In this document: in pieces, positions 23,374 through 33,722 of the stretch
Layout: each line of letters starts with the position of its first letter
How positions within the stretch are numbered: position 1 is the first letter of the stretch
Source of the DNA: Euphorbia lathyris
Lineage: Eukaryota; Streptophyta; Magnoliopsida; Malpighiales; Euphorbiaceae
Assembly (NCBI RefSeq): GCF_963576675.1
Contig: NC_088918.1
Span: 59,849,501 to 59,913,500, forward strand
DNA: 64,000 nucleotides
Reading direction: 5' to 3'
The notes under the pieces: generated by a model
Told to the model about the DNA's origin: nothing
What the model saw: only the letters and a program-made list of their open reading frames with translations
The model's database searches: none
Made by a program: the position numbers and the translations under genes

Positions 23374-23697
23374 AAGCATCTCCAATAGGATATAACGAAC
23401 TACTCATTATACCATTTTATTAAACTCTCTTATTCATTAGAGTGAGTTTAATAGATATTGGGTAGTTGATTAAGCCTTTTGACTATTTTATGTATATATT
23501 TTTAATTTTTATTATAATATAGAGTTTAATTAATTGGTGGATCTCTTGTGATTAGTGGATCCCTTATAATTGAGTGATTGTAGAGTTTAACCATTGGAGG
23601 TGATAGTTTAATATAATAAAGTTTATTAGATGGATATTACAATAGTGATGTACCATGTATATTGAGTAGTTGTAGAGATTAACCATTGGAGATTCTC
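23374..23697. mobile_element. Harbinger/Tourist-type MITE
   Basis: Starts AAGCATCTCCAATAGGA and ends with CCATTGGAGATTCTC, inverted copies of each other. It is flanked by TTA at 23371-23373 and 23698-23700, the usual target of PIF/Harbinger elements. A related copy with the same termini lies at 42713-43092. Confidence 0.75.
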
Positions 23698-23766
23698 TTA
23701 TATGAAAAGAATAACCATCACATAACCGGATTCCAAATATACGCTCATAATCCGTAAGAAGCGTCA

Positions 23767-24120
23767 TGATTTACGGTAAAGGAAGACATGCATAAAAATA
23801 TATGGATATGTGAGCCAATCGGACGTTGATATGTGGAGAACTACATATCAATAGGTACCTTTCATTTACATCTATAAATAGTAATTCCCAAAGAGGCACA
23901 AGGGACGCAAACATTCTGACTTTACTTTGCTTTCTAAGTTATTCTTACTTCACTCTTAATAACATCATTGACTTAAGCATTGGAGAAGGGACGTCGTACG
24001 CTGGGCCCTCCGTAATAGTTTGTTAAATCCTCATCAAGCAACTCCAACACAGCCTACCAAGTTTACCTTGTAGATTGAAGGACATCAAGTGGTGCAGTTA
24101 GCGTGGATCTTACTTCGTGA
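23767..24120 (+). mobile_element. Probable gypsy LTR end and primer site
   Basis: The segment TTGACTTAAGCATTGGAGAAGG near 23968-23990 resembles the conserved LTR block TGACTTGAGCGTCGGAG of Tat-type gypsy elements. At 24090-24108 TGGTGCAGTTAGCGTGGAT resembles a decayed primer site for tRNA-Asp. A gag-like frame follows at once. The LTR start was not fixed. Confidence 0.5.
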
Positions 24121-24130
24121 GATGACTTAG

Positions 24131-26290
24131 ATGGATAGTTTTGTGCTTCAATCTGTCATTCATCCGGTTTCCGATATTCCAAGCACTTCGGCTGCTCAAA
24201 TCATAAATCGTGGCCTCGTCGATGCTAGTGACAACTTGCTAGAGCTATTGCATATTACTCCATCATTGGATCAGAAAATTGAAGCCTGTTTACGATCTTT
24301 AGATCATGAGGAGCATAGGTTTATTGATGAGATTACAAAAAAACTCATATACAATATGAGCTCCGTTCAGGAATCTATGAACATCTTAATAGTACAGCAT
24401 GCAATGCAAATGGAGAATATGCGAGCAAAACTAAATGAAGCAAATGACGCAAGTAAGCAGGCTGAAAGGCATGATTCCAAGGCATGATTCCATGGCATGT
24501 TCCACCAGACATCACATCGTCTGAACTTGTTCGTGAAAAAGAAATGCGTTGGAGGAATCTCAATATGAAGTAGATAGAGGAAGATCAAAAGAAAGGACTA
24601 TCAGTCTTGTGTACCGAAGGCATTGTCAGTCACCAACACCTTCTAAGCAACCTCATTGAGCAGAAAATTCAAGATCTCTAAAGAGATGTAGAGGCTTTTG
24701 TAATGATTCCACTGAATCATTTATGCAGATATATGAGGCTACTTGTCGCAAGCCTGTGAGATCAAGATCTGCAGAAAAAATCCTCGATCTGATCCAATGC
24801 CAAAGGTTATCGAAGCAACTTCCCTCAAAGATGACATATACAACCTCATCAGGAAAGAGCTTTGTCATGCGATGATGAACAGAGGAATGGAGTCGCGAAT
24901 CCTTGAGATCACGTATACTCCTTTTTGTGGTGAGACCATAAAACAACCCATGCCAATGGGATTTAAATATCCTTTATCGAAGGATTACAATAGTATGACT
25001 GGTTCTACTCTTCATATGAAAATTTTGCCTAGGGCATTACAAACAACGAAGGCAACAAACGCTCTTATGTGCAGACTCTTCTCTACAATCTTGAAAGGCT
25101 CTGCAACTTATTGGTATGACCAACTCCTCCCAGGTTTCATCCGGTCATTTAACTAGAAGTCGAACGAGTTTGTCGAGCACTTCTATCCTAGAGAGCAAAA
25201 CAATGCAGGATCTAAATTACTTGGCGTAAGAATTGAATGAATCTCCTAAGGAATGAGTGGAGCGATTCCAAAGGACAACCATCCGGATCAAACATCTAAA
25301 CGTCGACGGGGCAGGAGAGGTAATGACCAGTAATTGTTGAAGTAAAGACTTGACTACTCAAGGGCCGAAGACATTTCCAGATTTGATGTGAAGAGCTCGT
25401 GACTTTGTTAAATGGGATGGGCATCGCCTAAATCCCTTGCTCAATGATAGGATGGGACCAGTCAATCACCCTAGAGAGTTCAGAAACGACATGGAAGAAA
25501 AGCGTAAAAGATCTAGATAGAAAACAGATGAGAACTACACTCCTCTGAATGCTCCTATAAAAGAAATTTTGTATTGGGTGGAAACAAATAGGCAACAGAT
25601 ACCATACCCTCCAAAGTTGAAATCTTCTGACAGGAGACACAATGGCATGCATTGTGAGTTCTATAAGAGCAAAGGTTATCATACTGGATATTGCAGAGAA
25701 GTAGTTGTAGAGCTTAACAAGATGGCCGAAGCAGGGAAGTTAGATAAGTTTTTAAAAAAACTCGACCAAAGCAAGAGAGCCGCGTGATAAAAACCAAGTA
25801 GAGCGAGCATTGAGAGGTTTGATCAATGTCATCGCCGGAGGACGGAAGGATGATTGTTCGGCCAAGTGAAAAAGGCTCTATGAAGATAAGGAGCGGATTA
25901 ATGAATCCAGATCCGAGTTCACCTTTGGAAGTCTTCTTCGGCATGTATATGATGACGTTCTAGTTGTTGAAATTTTGGTGGAGGATTATAAAGTTCGTCG
26001 GGTTTTTATTGACAGATGCAACTCAGTGAATATCATTATAAGAAAAGCATTTGAAGCGTTATGCCTAAACACTCGGAGTGATTAATACCTACTTTATTTC
26101 CTTTGGTAGGTATTAGCGGTCATATGGTTCTCTTCTAGGCAGTGTTCAAATCAGGGTAGCAATTGGTGATGACCCGACTAAATGGTATACAAAGGTTTTG
26201 TTTCTCGTAATTGACTCTGTTCTTCCCTACAATGTAATCATAGGTCGGGCATTACTCTCAGAGTCTGCTGAAGCCCTTTCCTTTCACCAT
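24131..26290 (+). pseudogene. Ty3/gypsy gag-protease remnant (Tat-like)
   Basis: Parts in order: an N-terminal gag frame (24131-24487) with a predicted helical segment; a retrotransposon gag core (24743-25156) ending FSTILKGSATYWYDQLLPG; ARDFVKWDGHRLNPLL at about 25390-25440; a zinc-knuckle-like CEFYKSKGYHTGYC (about 25645-25693); the linker VERALRGLINVIAGG (about 25800-25845); and an aspartic protease region (VRRVFIDRCNSVNIIIRKAFEAL, then YNVIIGRALL near 26230-26260). The protease motif that is usually D-T/S-G appears as DRCNS. Stops and frameshifts are numerous. The element is cut off before reverse transcriptase. It is the same family as the element at 53.1-57.6 kb. Confidence 0.75.
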
Positions 26291-26767
26291 GTAGCATGAC
26301 AGATCCCAATGTAATGTGGAAGTCCTTATTCTGAATATAAAAACTCCAAAAATTCACATGAAAATAAGAAATGAGAGCTTTAAAGTAGTAATATTTTGAA
26401 TAATAAAGTATTTAAATGGTTACAAAACCCTAAACAAGGTACTAAAAAAACTATCGAAAATTATTACAAAATACAAAAATAAGTTTTAAATGAAAACCAA
26501 AAATTGTGATAATTGTAGAAAAGTAGAAGGGTAGTCAATATATAGAATCTGGCAACATAAATAAGGGGGACAAAAAGTGGACACAGTGTATTAAAGGGTC
26601 ATTTAATTTCATGACTCGCCCTTTCTTCTTTGGATTACCATTTCTTTCTTTTTTTCCTCAATTTTTTTTTTTTGTTTGTTTGTTATCGTTGGACAGTTTT
26701 TAAAATGATACTGTGTTTCACAATATTTTATCTTTTAAATTTAAGATAAGAGAATTAAGAAACTTAA
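26291..26767. other. AT-rich spacer
   Basis: No gene is seen between the truncated gypsy element and the next TIR element; T-rich runs occur at 26640-26690. Confidence 0.4.
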
Positions 26768-27041
26768 TTAATTGTAGGAAAAATTACAAAATTGGATCAA
26801 ATTGGAGATCCATGTACATATTTAACCATTTATTTAACCTACTACATATCTAGACTGTTTTTATGTGACTTTTTCATAATACCCTTAATATTTACTCTTC
26901 CCCCTTACGCGAACGGTCACGCCCCCCTTCTCGTTGGTTACGCGAAACGGTTGGCAATTCTTCCATTAATGATTTCTAGACTTTTGATCTTTCTATCTTC
27001 CTTTAAATTACACGAAATCTACACCATTTCTCCAAATCACA

Positions 27042-27227
27042 ATGTATTTCTCTTCTTCCTCTCTTCATCTCTTGATTCTTCATCTTTCTAAGCCTAGAAA
27101 ACGAAGTCATGGTTCTTCATCTTCATGTTCCTGCTCGTTACTTGGTTTCTTTCTTCTTGTTACCATCAAAGAAATGATTATTCTACGTTATTTCTACCGT
27201 TTTTCATATTCTTATTATCGCTTTTAA
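27042..27227 (+). other. Short open frame shared by both family-B elements
   Basis: A 61-codon frame starting MYFSSSSLHLLILHL and containing LLGFFLLVTIKE. The other element copy (42061-41816, minus) has MNFSFSSLHLLILQL and LLGFFLLVTIKE with an in-frame length difference. The hydrophobic start and the middle segment look like a signal or membrane segment. Function is unknown, and the frame may be conserved only because the DNA is. Confidence 0.35.
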
Positions 27228-27481
27228 GGGTGAAAGGCGCGAAAAATGTAAATATCTACTGTTTTCTCTGCATTTTTCCATAAAATCACTTCGCGTAGTC
27301 GATGATTTCGCGAAGTCTGTGAGTAGAAAAGTTCATGATTTCACTCGCAGACTTCGCGAAAGCATCAATATGCGACATAGATCATCACGTTTCAGACGTC
27401 GCAAACTTTGCAAAAACATCGATTCGCTAGGTAAAATCATCATCTTCCTAGCACATTTACATTCGCATGCTTCGCTAATCC

Positions 27482-27682
27482 TCATTTCGCGAAGCCAAAT
27501 CGTCCTTTTTCCTGCTTCACACGATTAATTTTTTCTGAAGTTGGTTGAATACATAACATCCCTTTTTGGAAGGCGGCGTATTGGGGTGTAGAGGAGATGA
27601 ATTTCCTTCCTGTATAGGGATTAACTTCCCTCAAGATTGACACATTCACTTTAAAGTGATTCGTTAGGAGAGATTGTGCCAA
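27482..27682 (-). other. Second shared open frame of family-B elements
   Basis: A 66-codon frame with EVNPYTGRKFISSTPQYAAF and KGMLCIQPTSEKINRV. The copy at 41244-41672 (plus) contains EVHPYTGRKIISLAAQYAAF and KGMLRIQPSTEKINRV. No family is recognised. It may be a fragment captured from a host gene. Confidence 0.4.
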
Positions 27683-28177
27683 TCTTGGTGTGCACTATGG
27701 GAAACGTCCATCCTAAAATATACTTCCATTTATCATCCCAAAAAGTCTGGACTTCCAGTCCAGGGAGAAATTTTCGTCCAAATTAGGCAGGTTCACTTTA
27801 AAGTGATTTGTTAGAAGTTTATTATGGCAATCTTGTTGTAAATTTTGATAATGTTATGATTTTAATATTAGAATCCGTTGTTGTTTGACTTTTTTTGTTA
27901 TATACCACTTAGCGAATTTTGTTAAAAACACAACCAGGCTTCACATATGCTAATTAAAATCATCAACTAAACCAAACATTAGCTTCGCAGGCTTCACATA
28001 TGCTCTGCGAAATCAGACGGAAGGGAGACAACCGCGCCGTAAAATTACAAACATATTGAGGGTATTATGAAAAAGTCACACAAAAACAGTCTAGATATGT
28101 AGATGGTTGAGTAAATGGGTTAAATATATAAATGTGCCTCCCATTTGACCCAGTTTTGTAATTTTTCCTTAATTTTA

Positions 28178-29567
28178 ACTAAAAAGATTTTATTATTTTT
28201 ATATTAATTGCATCTATTAATTAATTTTATTTATTTCCAAAATAAAAAAGACAATTTAAATAGAGATATATTTGGTAAAAGTCAATTTTAAATTGGATCA
28301 AGTTCAAGCATCGTTATAAAATATTGATATTTTGTTCTTTATTCTCAAACAATAGCATATCATTTGGATCTTAAAAAATCAAAATTTTTTATGATTCAAT
28401 AATATAATTAGAGATTGATATTTTTCAATTCGATGAAATATTTGGATTTTTTTTATCCAATTCCTACAAAATATAGTATATTTTTTAAATTTTTTTTACA
28501 TCTACTCGTATGTTTGTGATCTGTTACTGATGATGGGGTAAACATGACCCAACTTGAAAATATTATGAGTAAATTTGCTCTTTGCTACCAACGATAAGGG
28601 TAAAATTGTCCTTTATTGTCAACGTTCAAGTATTTTTTTCACCTTATTCCTTTTAAAAATAACACCAATTATTTTGTGTGTTTATTTCATCTTTCCGAGG
28701 CTATTTTTAGTTTTTCACTTCAAATGTTAGAAAATTTACTACTCCCTATTCCTTTATCTGAGTCATTTTTACAAATTAGTTTTTTTTTTTCAAATATAAG
28801 TCATTCTACTTTTTTAAGAATTTTTAGTTTAGCTTTTTTGTCCAACCATTTTTTTTTTTGTTTTGGTCTATGTGTTTTTGTGAAATTATTATAAGTATCG
28901 AATCAATTATTTTATCGGTTAAAAAAATATTAATTATACATTAATTAAGTGAATGTATAATGTTTTATAACAAGTAGACCGTACTAAATTTTAAAGTAAC
29001 AAAGAATTATAGTAGAGTATTTTTTGTGAGTGTTTCTTATATTTAGGCGGCACCTAATTATAACAAACTTTTGTTACAGCCATTATACATGTGCTTAAAG
29101 ACTCATGTTGACATTGTGATTGGTATAAATATATAGTTCAATAAATGTTTAAAGCTCGAACTTGTAGCTAGTTGGATTCATAGTCCAGTCCACCAGTTAA
29201 GTAAGGTGTTCCTTGATAAAACTGAAAATTAAATACTAAAAAGTGAAGTCCTGAATTTTAAGTGTTGAAAATATTAAATGGTGCAACTGTTTGATAAATA
29301 CTAATAATAAGTTCCGAATATAAAAATATTACTTGATAATGTTCCAACTTAAAACTTTAAGTTAAATATTTTAACTTAATAAAAAAAAAGTGATTTTTAA
29401 CTTAATTGAACAATTTAAGTCGTTGAAGAATTGAAGTTATCAAATACACTTAGGGCCAGTTTGGTTACCTGTTGTTTCCTGTTGGAAAAATATGTTTTTC
29501 CAAAAAACTATTTTTTAGCTATAAAAGTTAAATATGAGTTATTTAACCAAACACCTAAAACTATACA
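28178..29567. other. AT-rich stretch with repeat relics
   Basis: No gene is seen. 28505-28645 resembles an isolated TIR of the element at 3766 (GTAAAATTG and CCAACG blocks, TGATCTGTTACTGATGATGG). 29215-29460 resembles the ends of the element at 45.5-46.4 kb (TGTTTGATAAA, TTAAGTG). A GGCCAGTTTGGTTACC stretch at 29453 looks like a hAT MITE end. Confidence 0.45.
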
Positions 29568-29743
29568 CAGTTAAACCTCGATAAATAAATATTCGATAAA
29601 GTAATAACATCGATTATATAATAAATTCTTCCGGTCCTGACTTGGACCAATGGAGTAAAATAATAACCTCGCTAAATGTATTAAGTAATAAAAAATATTT
29701 AAATCCTTAAGGGTCCAATGAAAATATAAAGTAATAATTATTA

Positions 29744-29778
<35 letters not shown>

Positions 29779-29779
<1 letters not shown>

Positions 29780-31335
29780 AGATGGCTCTTGTGAGAACCC
29801 TTTTTTAGGTGAGGACACTTCCTTAGGTGAGAACCACTCAAAACTACGTCGTTTTGAGTAGAAAAATTAAAAAAAAACGGAATGCTGCTTGTGGGGTTTA
29901 AACCCTGGCCACTTCACACATACTTCATGCTACTTACCACTGAGCTAATTGTTTCCCTTGTTTATTATGGAGCGCGCTGATTAATATACCATTATCAATG
30001 TAGCTTCTATTGTTTAATATTTAACACATGCACTTATTAATATCGATTAAATGTGCATAATAATAAATTATGAATAGAAAAAAAAATGTGCATAATAATG
30101 AATTATTAATAGAACAAAAAATCCAAAAACATGCTCCAATTTTTTATTTATTTAATTCCTCTATATTTTTTGTAATTTATGTTTTTAAATGTTAAGGACG
30201 ATGTTCTAAATATTGTTACATACGTTCTAACCTTTATAATTTGTGTTCTAAAAATTAAGTATAATGTTTTAAAAAAATCAGTAAATATATGGACCATTTT
30301 TACATTTGTTCTATAATATAATTTATAACTCATATTCTAAATAACATAACGTATGTTCTAAAGTTTATAGTTTGTGTTTTAAAAATTAAGTATAATGTTC
30401 TAAAAAAATCAGTAGATATCTGGATCATTTTTGCATTTGTTCTATAATATAATTTATAACCAATGTTCGAAAAAACATGACGCATGTTCTAAAAAATATA
30501 ACGTATGTTCTAAAAAATATGTCGTATGTTCTAAACTTCATAGTTCGTGTTTTAAAAGTTAAAATATATGTTCTAACATATGTTTAAAAAAATATATTTT
30601 CTTATATAAATAAAATATTAACATGAAATTTTATTAAAATATATAATATATTTTTACTTAAAAAATATTATATGGACCATTTTTGCATTTGTTCTATAAT
30701 ATAATTTATAACTCATATTCTAAATAACATAGCGTATGTTCTAAAGTTTATAGTTTGTGTTCTAAAAATTAAGTATAATGTTCTAAAAAAAATTAGTAGA
30801 TATCTGGATCATTTTTGCATTTGTTCTATAATATAATTTATAACCCATGTTCTAAAAAACATAACGTATGTTCTAAAAAAATATGTCGTATGTTCTAAAC
30901 TTCATAGTTCGTGTTTTAAAAGTTAAAATATATGTTCTATCGTATGTTTTAAAAAATATATTTTCTTATATAAATAAAATATTAATATTAAATTTTATTA
31001 AAATATATAATATATTTTTATTTAAAAAATATAGTATTGGATTTTTTTTTAGCATCAGATGCACTTAATAATAATAAATAAGAATTGTATAACGAACAAA
31101 CTAAAGCAAACGTATTTTTATTTAAAAATTATAGTATTAGATTTTTTTTAGCATCAAAAGCACTTAATAATATATAAATAAAAGAATTGTATAATGAACA
31201 AACTAAATAAGTGGCCCAGCTCCACCCTCATTTTCTTATTTAATCTTTAATTAAAAGCACCAAAACTACGTCGTTTCATCTAGTTTTCACCTATCAAAGT
31301 GTCCTCATCTAAGGGAGGGTTCTCACTTGATCCCT
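29779..31335. mobile_element. Nested TIR element with internal tandem repeats
   Basis: Inverted ends of about 75 bp share GTGAGAACCCT, AGGTGAGGACACTT and AACTACGTCGTTTTG. The interior has two long direct repeats (period 383 bp) and no coding region. It interrupts the pogo-like element. No flanking duplication could be assigned because the left flank is a TA run. Confidence 0.65.
30287..31037. repeat. Two tandem units of 383 bp period
   Basis: Unit 1 (30287-30669) and unit 2 (30670 to about 31037) both begin ATATGGACCATTTTT and share long identical stretches including GTATGTTCTAAA motifs. A partial earlier unit precedes (about 30170-30286). A shorter duplication (TTTTTAGCATCA, about 100 bp) follows at 31045-31210. 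Confidence 0.85.
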
Positions 31336-31339
31336 GGAG

Positions 31340-31515
31340 TCTGATAATTTGGAAGCAATCAAAATGATTTCTGAGGGCCATGAAGGGACGTTAGGCGTTA
31401 CTACCCTTCCTGTTTCCCCTAGTTTCATCTCTCCTCTTCTCTTAGAAGATAGAATTGGGGTTAGCTTAGTTTGTTGTTGTTCGTTTTTCTTTTCCTTTTC
31501 TACCAAAAAAAAAAA
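31340..31515 (+). mobile_element. Short poly(A)-ended fragment
   Basis: This sits between the nested TIR element and the transposase remnant and ends in a run of about 12 A at 31505-31516. It is probably a 5'-truncated retroelement 3' end. The parent family is not identified. Confidence 0.3.
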
Positions 31516-31527
31516 ATCAACTAGAAG

Positions 31528-31905
31528 TCATTTCTTCTGAAAAAATGCATCTATAGTTGATTGTTTTTTCTTTCCACCTAAACCAAAATGAACACCATTC
31601 TTAACTTTTTGTAGTGCAAACGTAACTTCTGGTATATTTTGCTCATGTTGTAACAAGTAGTTGTTTAAGGTGACCATTGCTTGAAAGGCCTCTTTTGACT
31701 ATACATTTGCGACAACACAACTATCATCTGACTCTGGATCATTTCCATCATCATTGTTCATTATTGACTGGATAATTACTTCGTCTGTAAGCGATTCCAT
31801 AACTGCATCATTCTCGCTATGATAGTTCAAAAAATGTTCGACATCCATCACATTTCTACAGCATAAATTAGAAATGACTAACTTCTGGTTCATGAACATT
31901 AGCAT
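31528..31905 (-). pseudogene. Pogo-like transposase, C-terminal remnant
   Basis: The frame runs from about 31905 (FMNQKLVISNLCCRNVMD) through DDGNDPESDDSCVVANV, a TAG stop at about 31699, and on in frame (SKEAFQAMVTLNNYLLQ, then KKKQSTIDAFFQKK) to a stop at 31528. This acidic patch followed by a basic QSTIDAFF-like end is typical of plant pogo/CENP-B-like transposases. The DNA-binding and DDE parts are missing, replaced or deleted by the nested element. Confidence 0.6.
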
Positions 31906-32432
31906 CTTCTGAACGAATCTTGCAATTATTTGGTTGATTTGTAATTATGCTAATGTGATAATTACAAATCAATCAAATAATATATTTCCTAAACAAAATA
32001 ATTACATATCTAATGAATATTTATCGATAAATGAATAATTTATTAATTTATCGATAATGAATAATTTATTCATTTATTGATAAATAAATAATCTCGCTTA
32101 ATGAATATTTTTTTCCGGTCCCAAGGATATGCATTTATAGAGGTTTTACTGCATTTTAAAGTGAAAAGGCAAACAGGAGATGAGGAACTAAATACCTCCT
32201 TAATGTAAATAATGAAAAGCTCTATTTGACCGATGTGGTATCCAAAATTTTGTCATTTTCCCCATGTGTTATCATTTAGTAACATTTGCCAACTGAGGTA
32301 TTCCTATAAGTGACATTTGACCTAATTTTGAATGAAAAAGTTATCCGATTTATAAAAAAATTCACATGACACAATTTTTACAATGTGATATACATATGCA
32401 TGCTATTTTTTTTTTGAACCAGAAAAGAAAGA

Positions 32433-33107
32433 TCAAATAAATGATGGATTTGCATCCATAGCAATAGTGTTCACAAGCCATTCCGGCACCACAGTTGAAA
32501 CGAAATCGCTAGCATTGGAACAGACAAGCCTAGCTACCAAATGAGCTGCAATGTTCGTTAAGCAAGGAATAAAAACTAAATTAAAAGCTGGATTGGATCT
32601 TAGAACTACTCGGCAGTCCTCTAGTATCATTCCGAGTTCAGAGATGTCCTGTTTTTCAGAGTGAATAGCATCTACCACTAGTTTAGCATCAGATTCAAAT
32701 TCAACAGCTGTAAATCCCAAATTAGATAGCCATATCAAACTCGTACGAATAGCAAGAGCTTCTATAACACTTGGCTCTTTGATACCTGGGATAAAACTAC
32801 TGCTGCATAATAAAAAGGCTCCTCTTTCATCTCTGATAACCGCTCCCATACCACTGCTTCTCAATTCTTTAAAGATTGCCCCGTCTATGTTGCATTTGAC
32901 ATAGCTTGGACTAGGCGTGCTCCATTGCTGAATCATCGCGTGCTGTCTCACGTCAAAAATATGCGCAATCTCGGGATTGTTGCGCGCAGTGCTGCGATCC
33001 TGCTGTCCCTCCGCGCTGTCAGTTATTGGCGCCCTGGTGACCGCGGCAACTGCCACTGCTGGTTGAGGATCGCTCAATTCCATCCTCCTGTTGCCTAAGG
33101 GTGACAC
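32433..33107 (-). pseudogene. LINE ORF2: RNase H domain
   Basis: The frame contains an RVT_3-type RNase H domain. CNIDGAIFKELRSSGMGAVI carries the first Asp, EALAIRTSLIWLSNLGF the Glu, and FESDAKLVVDAIHSE the second Asp; LTNIAAHLVARLV is the typical C-terminal helix with His. Upstream in the same frame is a low-complexity linker (residues about 1-60). It is the end of ORF2 and is out of frame with the zf-RVT part. Confidence 0.85.
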
Positions 33108-33176
33108 CTTCTTTTGATAAGCTCTCCAGTCCTGAGTCGCTTTCAGACTGCTCTGCCAACTAGTATCTACCGGCCA

Positions 33177-33719
33177 CTATCTCATGTGCCAAAGGACTCG
33201 GTTTCTGTGGTCCCAAATTGCTTTCAGTGCACAGCATAATCTGACAATCATATCTTGATTTGAGCCACATAAAGCTTGTAAGAGCCAATCAGCAAAATTC
33301 ACATTGCCCACCAGCGGGGTAGGAATCCCTGCTATTCGCCAGATGTCACCTGCAAAACAGCAATCAATAAATAAGTGGTTATCTGTCTCCTCCTGCTCCA
33401 CACATACTGGGCACTCGGTGGAGATAGGAACTCTCTTTTGAGCCAGTCGAGCTCTAGTGGGTAAACATCTCGAGCAAAGGCGCCAAATAAATTGTTTAAG
33501 TTTTGGGGGAATCATCAACTTTCACAACCTTCTCCAACCTTCCTGAGCTTTACTACCTTCAACCTCACCCATGCCAGTCAAGTAGCCCGAATGCACATTA
33601 TAATGACCATCCCTTGACCAGTGCCAGATTCTCATATCTTCTCCTACATGATATGGCAGGATAATATTGCTAATGGCCTGCACCTCGGTTTCACTAAAAC
33701 ACCCATTTAGTCTCTGCAT
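33177..33719 (-). pseudogene. LINE ORF2: zf-RVT region
   Basis: Two frames cover it: 33719-33522 (WHWSRDGHYNVHSGYL) and 33518-33177 (PPKLKQFIWRLCSRCLPTRARL, then CPVCVEQEETDNHLFIDCCFA). This is the zinc-binding reverse-transcriptase tail common to plant LINEs, with CxxC and H...C spacing visible. A shift of frame separates the two parts. Confidence 0.85.
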
Positions 33720-33722
33720 GTC

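Larger units (their letters stand above)
26777..28168 (+). mobile_element. TIR element family B, copy 1
   Basis: Inverted ends of about 125 bp: GGAAAAATTACAAAATTGG at the left, the same type at the right. The flanks are TTAATTGTA at 26768-26776 and TTAATTTTA at 28169-28177, a 9-bp duplication with one mismatch, as in Mutator-like elements. The inside matches the inverted copy at 40649-42323. Shared content is a Ser/Leu-rich open frame (27042-27227), a cluster of TTCGCGAA palindromes (three TCGCGA at 27308, 27354, 27487), and a second frame on the minus strand (27682-27482). No transposase is recognised. Confidence 0.78.
29568..32151 (-). mobile_element. Pogo-like (Emigrant/Lemi type) element with nested insertions
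   Basis: The ends are CAGTTAAACCTCGATAAAT at 29568 and, inverted, CAGTAAAACCTCTATAAAT at 32151, close to the termini I remember for plant Emigrant/Lemi pogo-like elements. Both flanks read CA where TA is expected. TCCGGTCC(T/C) blocks follow both ends. Inside are the C-terminal part of a transposase (31905-31528), a nested TIR element (29779-31335) and a small poly(A)-ended piece (about 31340-31515). Confidence 0.65.

Noticed and set aside
30148..31068. CRISPR-like regularly repeated sequence
   Set aside because: Repeats have no constant-length unique spacers; they are two long tandem units in a plant transposable element.
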